The notes under the pieces: generated by a model | The model's database searches: none | What the model was told of the DNA's origin: nothing | The model's input: only the letters and a program-made list of their open reading frames with translations | Shown: positions 7,913 through 14,159 of the stretch, piece by piece | How the letters are laid out: each line of letters begins with the position of its first letter | Numbering within the stretch: position 1 is the first letter of the stretch | Source of the DNA: Kushneria phyllosphaerae | Lineage (GTDB): Bacteria > Pseudomonadota > Gammaproteobacteria > Pseudomonadales > Halomonadaceae | Direction: 5' to 3' | Assembly: GCF_900312995.1 (NCBI RefSeq) | Contig: NZ_ONZI01000002.1 | Span: 372,001 to 436,000, forward strand | DNA length: 64,000 bases | Position numbers and translations under genes: made by a program

Positions 7913-8875
7913 ATGCACATCATCATTACGGGCGCCGCCGGATTTCTGGGCGCACGACTGGCCATGAAACTGCTCGAGCAGGGGGAGCTTGCCGGTCAGC
8001 CCATCAGCCATATCACCAGCCTTGATCTGGCCCCCTGCCCGGTGGAAGACGCCCGCATCGACTCCATCGTGGGCGATATCAGTGACCCGGCCGTCATTGA
8101 GCGCGCCTTTCGTGACGACACCATTGCCGTGTGCCATCTGGCCGCCATTGTCAGCTCTCACGCCGAGGCGGAATTTGATCAGGGCATGCAGGTCAATTTT
8201 GATGCCACGCGTTCACTGCTCGAAGCCTGCAGACATCGTGGCAGCCACATCCGTTTTCTGTTCAGCAGTTCACTGGCGGTATTCGGCCCCGGCATGCCCT
8301 CGCCGCTGACCGAGCAGACCGCACCGCAGCCGCTGTCTTCCTACGGCACCCAGAAAGCCATGAGCGAACTGCTGGTCAACGACTATAGCCGGCGCGGCTT
8401 CATCGATGGTCGAGTATGCCGGCTGCCGACCATTGTGGTCCGCCCCGGGCGTCCCAACCGGGCAGCGTCCTCGTTTGCCAGCTCCATCATTCGTGAGCCG
8501 CTGGGTGGTGAAGAGGCGGTCTGTCCGATCGACCCGGACTTTGCCATCTGGATCTGCTCGCCGGAGACCATCATCAATAATCTCGCCCATGCCCTCTCTC
8601 TTGAAGGCGAGCGCATGGAGGCCTGTCGCACCATCAACCTGCCGGGCATGTCGATCAGGGTCACGGAGATGATCGAAAGTCTTGAGCGCGTGGCCGGACC
8701 CGAGACAACGTCACTGATCCGCTATGAGCGTGACGCTCAGATCGAGGCGATCGTGTACAGCTGGGCGCCGCTTTTTGATAACCAATACGCCCTGTCACTG
8801 GGCTTTGGGGTCGATGAGCAATTCGACGACATCGTGCGTGCCCATCAGCACTACATGAGCCGCCAGCAGGGCTGA
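7913..8875 (+). CDS. denD: D-erythronate dehydrogenase (NAD-dependent epimerase/dehydratase fold)
   Basis: A 320-residue short-chain (extended SDR) enzyme. The Rossmann motif IITGAAGFLGARLA is at residues 4-17, and the catalytic set is FSSSLAVFG with YGTQKAMSELLV (Tyr-x-x-x-Lys) near residues 120-150. RVCRLPTIVVRPGRPN is typical of the DenD subgroup. It oxidises D-erythronate to 2-oxo-tetronate with NAD, feeding the OtnI-OtnK-OtnC route encoded on the opposite strand. The ATG at 7913 is used because it directly precedes the nucleotide-binding motif and has AGGAAG upstream; the longer frame to 7808 would add sequence unlike the family. The GntP-type permease follows 71 bp downstream. Confidence 0.87.
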   Translation: MHIIITGAAGFLGARLAMKLLEQGELAGQPISHITSLDLAPCPVEDARIDSIVGDISDPAVIERAFRDDTIAVCHLAAIVSSHAEAEFDQGMQVNFDATRSLLEACRHRGSHIRFLFSSSLAVFGPGMPSPLTEQTAPQPLSSYGTQKAMSELLVNDYSRRGFIDGRVCRLPTIVVRPGRPNRAASSFASSIIREPLGGEEAVCPIDPDFAIWICSPETIINNLAHALSLEGERMEACRTINLPGMSIRVTEMIESLERVAGPETTSLIRYERDAQIEAIVYSWAPLFDNQYALSLGFGVDEQFDDIVRAHQHYMSRQQG

Positions 8876-8946
8876 TCACGCAAGGCCTTCAGGGCCGGGT
8901 CAATCCGCTCCAGCGCCAACACTTTTCATTCAGGGAACCTCCCGTC

Positions 8947-10347
8947 ATGACAGATGCCACCATTGCAGGCCCCCAGGTCATTATTGGCCTGGGCATTGCC
9001 ATCTTTGTGATGATTTTTCTGGTACTGAAAACCCGCGTGCACGCGTTACTGGCGCTGGTCACCGCAGCCTCGCTTGCCGGCTTGATCGGCGGCATGCCGG
9101 CCAACGATGTCATTGGCGCCATTACGACCGGATTCGGGGCAACGCTTGCCACCATTGGCCTGGTCATCGGGTTTGGCGTCATGATGGGACGTATTCTGGA
9201 GGTCTCCGGTGCGGGACAGCGGCTGGCCCGCACCATCCTGCGTCTGCTGGGCAAGGAGCGCGAAGACTGGGCCATGGCATTGACCGGCTATATCGTCTCG
9301 ATCCCGATCTTTTGTGATTCCGCCTACGTCATTCTCAACCCGCTGGTACGGGCGCTGTCACGCAGCAGCGGACGCTCGGTCCTGACGCTGGGGATTGCCC
9401 TGGGGTCCGGCCTGATCGTTACCCACAGCGCCGTCCCGCCAACGCCGGGCCCATTGGGCGTGGCCGGTATTTTCGGGATCGATATCGGCTTGATGATTGC
9501 CTGGGGGATCGTGTTCACCGCGCCGGCACTGATCGTCATGGTGCTGTATGCCCGATTCATGGGCCCGCGCATCGAGGCCATGATCGAGCGCGACACGGGC
9601 CAGGGCCTGGCACCTACCGAGAACACGACCACGGAGCAGATGCAGCCCGGCGAACAGGAACTGCCCTCTCTGGTGCGCTCCATCATGCCCATTGCGCTGC
9701 CGATCGGTCTGATCTTTCTCAATACGCTGTTTAGTGCGCTGGCAAGCCTTGATGACAGCGTGGCGCCTGGAAGCTCCGTGGTCGGTCAATTGATCACCTT
9801 CTTTGGCAATCCGGTCATTGCCGTGGGCATCGGAGTACTGGTCGCCGTGTATGGGCTGGTGCCCAAGATGCCGCGCGAAGAGGTGCTCAATCATCTGGAA
9901 AAGGGCGTGGAAAGCGCCGGCATCATTTTGCTGGTTACCGGCGCCGGGGGCGCACTGGGCGCGGTACTGCGCGCCAGCGGCGCCGGGGATTATATTGGTG
10001 CGCAAGTGGCCTCGCTGGCCCTGCCGGCATTTTTGATTCCCTTCATCATTGCCACCCTGGTGCGCTTTGCTCAGGGCAGCGGCACGGTGTCGATGATCAC
10101 GGGGGCCTCCATTTCAGCGCCCATTCTTGCCGCCATGCCGGACGTCAACATGGTGCTGGCGGCTCAGGCGGCCTGTCTGGGCGCGCTGTTTTTCAGCTAC
10201 TTCAATGACAGCTACTTCTGGGTGGTCAATCGGATGCTGGGCGTCAAGAATGCCAAACACCAGATGCTGGTCGTCTCCGTGCCGACCACACTGGGCTGGG
10301 CCACCGCACTTGTGGGGCTTTTTATTGCCAATGCCTTCATGGGTTAG
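8947..10347 (+). CDS. GntP-family permease, probable D-erythronate/L-threonate importer
   Basis: A 466-residue polytopic inner-membrane transporter with about 12 hydrophobic segments. Family marks are MMGRILEVSGAGQRLARTIL near residue 80, the conserved SIPIFCDSAYVILNPL stretch, THSAVPPTPGP, and FAQGSGTVSMITGASI in the C-terminal half. GntP members carry gluconate and related sugar acids by proton symport. Location behind denD and opposite the otn genes indicates a four-carbon acid substrate, by context only. GGGAACCTCCCGTC precedes the ATG, giving a weak ribosome site. Confidence 0.85.
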   Translation: MTDATIAGPQVIIGLGIAIFVMIFLVLKTRVHALLALVTAASLAGLIGGMPANDVIGAITTGFGATLATIGLVIGFGVMMGRILEVSGAGQRLARTILRLLGKEREDWAMALTGYIVSIPIFCDSAYVILNPLVRALSRSSGRSVLTLGIALGSGLIVTHSAVPPTPGPLGVAGIFGIDIGLMIAWGIVFTAPALIVMVLYARFMGPRIEAMIERDTGQGLAPTENTTTEQMQPGEQELPSLVRSIMPIALPIGLIFLNTLFSALASLDDSVAPGSSVVGQLITFFGNPVIAVGIGVLVAVYGLVPKMPREEVLNHLEKGVESAGIILLVTGAGGALGAVLRASGAGDYIGAQVASLALPAFLIPFIIATLVRFAQGSGTVSMITGASISAPILAAMPDVNMVLAAQAACLGALFFSYFNDSYFWVVNRMLGVKNAKHQMLVVSVPTTLGWATALVGLFIANAFMG

Positions 10348-10384
10348 GGTGTCGAGGGCACGTTTTGCTCACAATGACCTATGC

Positions 10385-10413
10385 TTGAGACAGCTCATGA
10401 CGTCATGCGATTT
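10385..10413 (+). promoter_or_regulatory. Possible metallothionein promoter with internal palindrome
   Basis: A TTGAGA hexamer (10385-10390) and a poor -10 (CGATTT, 10408-10413) are separated by 17 bp. The spacer contains the perfect 12-bp palindrome CATGACGTCATG (10396-10407). A regulator bound there would block polymerase. The -10 is weak, so the promoter assignment is tentative; the palindrome itself is certain. Confidence 0.35.
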
Positions 10414-10433
10414 CATTTGAAAAGGAGAGCTTC

Positions 10434-10613
10434 ATGCCACAGCACATCTGTGATTGCCCTTACTGTGAATGCGTTGTCCCCGATACGGCGACCGAGGTAA
10501 ACGGCAAGTTTTATTGCTGTGAAGCCTGCGCAACGGCACATCCGGACAATCAGTCCTGCCAGGACAGCCAGTGCGACTGCCATCGCCGCAACTGGGGCGG
10601 CATCAAGAGCTGA
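10434..10613 (+). CDS. Bacterial metallothionein (SmtA/BmtA family)
   Basis: A 59-residue cysteine-rich protein. It has ten cysteines, arranged C-x-C-xx-C-x-C at residues 6-13, CC-xx-C at 28-32, and a C-terminal C-x4-C-x-C at 42-49, plus histidines at 36 and 50. FYCCEACATAHPDNQSC matches the central zinc-finger-like signature of prokaryotic metallothioneins (SmtA of Synechococcus, BmtA of Pseudomonas). These bind zinc, cadmium or copper in the cytoplasm as a thiolate cluster. AAAGGAG sits about eight bases before the ATG, and a strong terminator follows 20 bp after the stop, so it is a monocistronic unit. Confidence 0.88.
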   Translation: MPQHICDCPYCECVVPDTATEVNGKFYCCEACATAHPDNQSCQDSQCDCHRRNWGGIKS

Positions 10614-10633
10614 TACCGGCAACGCTGCAACGC

Positions 10634-10663
10634 AAAGGCCCGCTTCCATGGAAGCGGGCCTTT
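10634..10663 (+). terminator. Rho-independent terminator of the metallothionein gene
   Basis: Near-perfect inverted repeat AAAGGCCCGCTTC / GAAGCGGGCCTTT around CATG, followed by a T run. The A tract on the left lets it also serve the convergent zinc-ribbon gene. Confidence 0.85.
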
Positions 10664-10700
10664 TTGAATACGGTATGAGCGGTCAGGACATCGAGTGTCG

Positions 10701-10940
10701 TTATGACTGGTCCGGAGCATCACTCTTTTTATTGACCACTTCTTCAAGCAACCTTTCGGCTTCGCTTTTTGGCTTGTTCTCAAGCTCTTTTTGAAGATCG
10801 GCGTACTGACCACGCAGCGTATTGCACGAAGAGCAGAATACCTTGTCATCAGGGTTATGTGCTTCTGACAGGCGAACACTATGACTGCCGCATTCAGGAC
10901 ACGCTGTTGGCATCCTCATTTCTTCAGACAGATCACCCAT
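10701..10940 (-). CDS. Small zinc-ribbon protein of unknown function
   Basis: A 79-residue cytoplasmic protein with two CxxC knuckles (CPECGSH and CSSCNTL) about 20 residues apart, a typical zinc ribbon. A charged, probably helical C-terminal tail rich in Lys and Glu follows. I chose the ATG at 10940 because AGAGGA lies seven bases upstream; the frame extends to 10988 with no better start. It is convergent with the metallothionein gene and read from the same side as the NlpE-like gene. No more specific family is recognised. Zinc ribbons of this size often contact nucleic acid or RNA polymerase, but nothing here shows that. Confidence 0.7.
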   Translation of the reverse strand: MGDLSEEMRMPTACPECGSHSVRLSEAHNPDDKVFCSSCNTLRGQYADLQKELENKPKSEAERLLEEVVNKKSDAPDQS

Positions 10941-10977
10941 GTCAATTTCCTCTATCACAACGTTGAGACCTACAATA

Positions 10978-11001
10978 AACCCGGCCACAAGGGGCCGGGT
11001 T
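10978..11001 (-). terminator. Terminator of the NlpE-like lipoprotein gene
   Basis: Perfect 9-bp stem AACCCGGCC / GGCCGGGTT with A/T-rich flanks on both sides, 19 bp after the stop at 11021 in the minus direction. Confidence 0.75.
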
Positions 11002-11020
11002 ATTTGAACTCAGGCATTGC

Positions 11021-11458
11021 TTAGTGAATGCGCTTGAGTGTCAGGTTGTCACTGGAATCGATACGTGAATAGTTGCGATCCAGCAGACGCATATCGCCAT
11101 TGCCAACCGGCAGCAGGTTGTAAATGGTGTTGCCCTGACCATTTTTCAATTCATACACCAGGGGGTAGCTGTTGGGCCCCACATTCTGCTTGATCAGGAC
11201 CTGGCCCTGAGTCTGCAGCGGCTTTTCACTCTGCCCGACACGGGTGCTTTCCAGCATGAAGCTTGCACCGGTGTTGTCCTGATTGCGGATCTCAAGATTG
11301 GTCTTGATACCGGCACAGTCAGCACACGGCAGCGTGCCCTGATAACGACCATCAGCCTGCGCATAGGGTGATTGATTTTGCACATCGGCGCCGGAACAAC
11401 CCGCCAGTCCGATAACAGATGCAAGTACTGCGGTAGTAGCGATACCCTTGAACGTCAT
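11021..11458 (-). CDS. NlpE-like outer-membrane lipoprotein (N-terminal domain only)
   Basis: A 145-residue lipoprotein. The signal peptide MTFKGIATTAVLASVIGLAG ends in the lipobox LAGC, with lipidation expected at Cys21. The mature part begins with GRYQGTLPCADCAGIKTNLE, the diagnostic NlpE N-terminal motif with its CxxC pair, and continues as a single beta-rich domain. E. coli NlpE has a second C-terminal domain that is missing here. NlpE-type proteins link surface attachment and envelope stress to the Cpx response; that role is family knowledge and untested here. The ATG at 11458 has AGGAG upstream. A second NlpE-like lipoprotein lies at 44565-45041. Confidence 0.82.
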   Translation of the reverse strand: MTFKGIATTAVLASVIGLAGCSGADVQNQSPYAQADGRYQGTLPCADCAGIKTNLEIRNQDNTGASFMLESTRVGQSEKPLQTQGQVLIKQNVGPNSYPLVYELKNGQGNTIYNLLPVGNGDMRLLDRNYSRIDSSDNLTLKRIH

Positions 11459-11607
11459 TTCGAATTCTCCTTTTCGAAAACAGGCACTTTGCAGCCTAGG
11501 CAAGAATTTAACCATACGCCAATTTAACCTGTGCCATCTTTTTTTCAGCACAGCGGCCTGGTGCCAAAGCAGCCAGGATATTAGTACATCATCACGATGA
11601 GGGTGAC

Positions 11608-12030
11608 ATGAACCGAAAATTTTTATCGCTGTTTCTGCTGGTGGGCACTTGTCTATTCAGCGGGCTTTCAATGGCCCAGGCCGAAGCACTCCCGAGAGCT
11701 CCGTTTACCGACATGCTCGACAGCATGCTCAAGGATGAACGATTGGTGGGCTACGATATTCGCTCGTTGACCGCCGACGATATCAATATTGAACTGACGT
11801 ATTCGGGTGACCATCACTATAGTGATGCAGAACTTGAACCCTTCAATAATGGTGTATGCTACGCCGTACTGAAAACCGCCGTCAGCACCGGCCTGATGCC
11901 CTTCACCGGCCATACCGACATCAGCTGTGAAGCCATGCAGCGCAGTGGCGAACGCGCCGAGGCCGGCACTCTGGGAACAAGCCGCTACCAGCGCGCCAGC
12001 GATGACTTTGTTTATCACTCCGCTCGCTGA
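11608..12030 (+). CDS. Exported hypothetical protein
   Basis: A 140-residue protein with a Sec signal peptide: MNRK, then the hydrophobic FLSLFLLVGTCLFSGLSMAQ, with probable cleavage after AQA. The mature domain holds two cysteines (in NGVCYAVL and DISCEAM) that could pair in the periplasm, and a segment DINIELTYSGDHHYSD rich in His and acidic residues. No family is recognised. It is divergent from the NlpE-like lipoprotein and precedes a possible 20-codon reading frame. GAGGGTGAC upstream of the ATG is an acceptable ribosome site. Confidence 0.65.
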   Translation: MNRKFLSLFLLVGTCLFSGLSMAQAEALPRAPFTDMLDSMLKDERLVGYDIRSLTADDINIELTYSGDHHYSDAELEPFNNGVCYAVLKTAVSTGLMPFTGHTDISCEAMQRSGERAEAGTLGTSRYQRASDDFVYHSAR

Positions 12031-12067
12031 TGTCCTGTTGTTCTGACCGTTTACGGAGATCACCCTC

Positions 12068-12130
12068 ATGGCAGAAGCCATCAGCAATACCCTTCAGCTC
12101 CTGCGCGATCTCATGTCACTGTTTACCTGA
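12068..12130 (+). CDS. Possible 20-residue peptide (unconfirmed)
   Basis: An ATG to TGA frame of 20 codons with GGAG nine bases upstream, starting 37 bp after the preceding gene. The peptide is hydrophobic with regularly placed Leu/Ile and one Arg-Asp pair, compatible with an amphipathic helix. Frames of this size arise by chance, so the call depends entirely on the ribosome site and composition. Confidence 0.25.
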   Translation: MAEAISNTLQLLRDLMSLFT

Positions 12131-12580
12131 GAGCGCTCATTGAGCAACACCTTCAGAAGCGCCGCTAATAAACTGAATCAATAACCTGGATCATTTTATG
12201 CCGAGTGCCGGATTAGACTCTTTTTTAAGTGGACGCTATGGCACGTTGCCGCCAGTGTGAATAGTCTGAACAGGTGGAAGGAACCACACCGCGCATGGAA
12301 TGCCTGAAGCATGGATTGCTTTTATAAGCATGGAAGCTGATCGCGGCTACTGTCTCCGGGCAGTAGTCGCGATTTTCATGATCGTCTGCCTTCTTCCCGA
12401 TCAAGCTCTCAACGCCCCCTGCCGTGCTCCTTCGATCATGCATGCCCAGGCGCTGGTGATTCAGTCTGCCCGGCACTGTTATCATCTGATCATCCAATCA
12501 TAATGTGATGTCAGAATAACCGTACGTTTGGTTGTGCCAATGAACACCTGCCAGAACAGCAGATGCCGGAGCCACAGATC
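12131..12580. other. Intergenic stretch without a supported gene
   Basis: Apart from the hairpin at 12340-12373, I see no gene here. The short frames on both strands lack ribosome sites and recognisable protein character. Confidence 0.6.
12340..12373 (+). terminator. Hairpin, probable terminator
   Basis: A 13-bp stem ATCGCGGCTACTG / CAGTAGTCGCGAT (one G-T pair) around an 8-base loop, followed by TTTTC. It is about 310 bp past the exported-protein gene and could end its transcript or an undetected small RNA. Confidence 0.5.
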
Positions 12581-12991
12581 ATGCTGAGTCATGTCATGGT
12601 AGGAAGTAACGATCTGGTGCAAGCCAGAGAATTTTATGACCCCTTGCTGGGGTGCATCGGTCTTCATCGACATGATGACGATGACAGCGACCACCCATGG
12701 CTATGCTACGCCGCCCCGCAGGAAAAAATCATCTTCCTGGTCTGCAGCCCTTTTGATCAGAACGCCGCAGCGCCCGGTAACGGAACGATGGTCGCCTTCA
12801 AGGCGCACAGCCATGAGATTGTCGATCAGTTTTACGCCATCGGAATGGCCCTGGGGGCCTTCGACGAAGGCGCGCCGGCCCTTCGCTCGCAGTATCATGA
12901 CTATTTTTACGGTGCCTACCTGCGTGACCCCGAGGGCAACAAGCTGTGCTGTGTGTGCCATGATCATTTTGACAAGGATGAAAGGCCTTGA
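12581..12991 (+). CDS. VOC-superfamily (glyoxalase/bleomycin-resistance fold) protein
   Basis: A 136-residue protein with the usual VOC layout: LSHVMVGSNDLVQAREFYDPLLG at the start (paired beta-alpha-beta unit and first metal-site His, cited as a family feature), then a middle FLVCSPFD strand. The end is YYGAYLRDPEGNKL-like (here FYGAYLRDPEGNKLCCVCHDH) with the second-half metal Glu region. Members include glyoxalases, dioxygenases and resistance proteins; substrate is not predictable. I chose the ATG at 12581, since relatives begin MLSHVMVGSND and GGAG lies upstream. An in-frame ATG at 12563 would add six residues. Confidence 0.78.
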   Translation: MLSHVMVGSNDLVQAREFYDPLLGCIGLHRHDDDDSDHPWLCYAAPQEKIIFLVCSPFDQNAAAPGNGTMVAFKAHSHEIVDQFYAIGMALGAFDEGAPALRSQYHDYFYGAYLRDPEGNKLCCVCHDHFDKDERP

Positions 12992-13136
12992 GACTGCGCC
13001 GCTGCTGATCATCTTTCAATAAGCGCTTGACTGCCCAAGACCAACGCGCCAAGGCTGATTCTGACACTGTAGCGACTCACCTCCGCTTTCCCCGGAAATG
13101 CTGATTGACATGGTAAAAAAAGCATTTTCGTGAAAT

Positions 13137-13170
13137 AAAAAACGCCGTGGCAAATGCCACAGCGTTTTTT
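13137..13170. terminator. Bidirectional terminator left of the T6SS effector module
   Basis: Inverted repeat AAAAAACGC-GTGGCA / TGCCAC-GCGTTTTTT with A and T tracts on opposite sides. It serves the leftward T6SS transcript ending at 13204 and possibly the VOC gene. Confidence 0.8.
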
Positions 13171-13203
13171 ATATTTGCCTCGCGATCCCATCAATCCCAG
13201 AAA

Positions 13204-14157
13204 TCAACGACGCGGAAATACCTCTTTTCCACATTCATCAATAACGCTCTGAGGCCACTCAGGCAAACGACAGTATCTGCAAAAGAAGTAATGCCCTACT
13301 ACCTGTACGCTGAATGGAATTAAAAACACCGTGCGTACAATTGAATAGATGATATGGAATTTTTTTCCATCGGAGACTTTGGATCTGGGCTGGAATCTAT
13401 GCGCGGCCTCGGAAAGACTTGGTTTTAGATCCAGATGCCCTGTAACAGGTTCAACCGAATCTGCGCCATCTTCCATGAAGCGACGAACATATTCGAATCT
13501 GGCAGAAAGATCTTCAACCATTAACTGACGATGTTGCTCACTATTTGTAGTCATATAATGGTAGTCATCAAAGGAAAAACTATCTCGGACGCTACCATCA
13601 TCGTTGAAGAGATAACCTCTAAGCTCATAATAACGTCCTTCGATACTGCCAGCTGAATAAGCAATACAAAAGGTGCATTCTTCCCAGCGACAAGTCTTGG
13701 ACTGAAAGTCTAAGTCACTGACAAAGTAGATATTTTTTGATTCAGTATTAAATATAGCATATTGCAAACCCTGCTTTTTCAACTCGCTTTTAGCAGCAAA
13801 AAAAAGTGGGTAAGCGCTTGCCCAACCCATGACCAAGGCAGTCATAGCAGCCAATGTTGCAGGAACGTTTGTAATTCCTTCTTTCAAAAAAATGGCCGCC
13901 GAAAAATAAACACAAATGCTTAATAAAAAAGCACTACCTATAGCACCCCATGATAAATATAAACCCCTTTCCCTAAACCAAGACTCCGCCAAAATAAGGC
14001 AGTTGTTCGTTTTAGAACATATAAAGCTAGGGATTTTGACTTCGCTCCTGCCTCCTTTGACATCTAAAACGTGCTTTTTAGAAAAAGCAGAATAGTAAAT
14101 TCTATTTTTACTTAAAACGCCTACCGCTTCAAGAATTTTTTTCTGAGCCTTATTCAT
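13204..14157 (-). CDS. Membrane protein, putative immunity partner of the VasX-like effector
   Basis: A 317-residue protein with two adjacent hydrophobic helices at about residues 66-92 and 98-120, and a third near 268-293, so it sits in the inner membrane with a large soluble middle domain (WEECTFCIAYSAGSIEGRYYELRGYLF). It starts two bases after the stop of the 920-residue effector, the usual place for an immunity gene. Membrane immunity is also what a pore-forming toxin would need. The soluble part recalls the DUF6708 proteins found in T6SS clusters, but I am not certain. Its sequence is visibly more A/T-rich than the T6SS core genes, suggesting separate acquisition with the effector. Confidence 0.6.
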   Translation of the reverse strand: MNKAQKKILEAVGVLSKNRIYYSAFSKKHVLDVKGGRSEVKIPSFICSKTNNCLILAESWFRERGLYLSWGAIGSAFLLSICVYFSAAIFLKEGITNVPATLAAMTALVMGWASAYPLFFAAKSELKKQGLQYAIFNTESKNIYFVSDLDFQSKTCRWEECTFCIAYSAGSIEGRYYELRGYLFNDDGSVRDSFSFDDYHYMTTNSEQHRQLMVEDLSARFEYVRRFMEDGADSVEPVTGHLDLKPSLSEAAHRFQPRSKVSDGKKFHIIYSIVRTVFLIPFSVQVVGHYFFCRYCRLPEWPQSVIDECGKEVFPRR

Positions 14158-14159
14158 AA

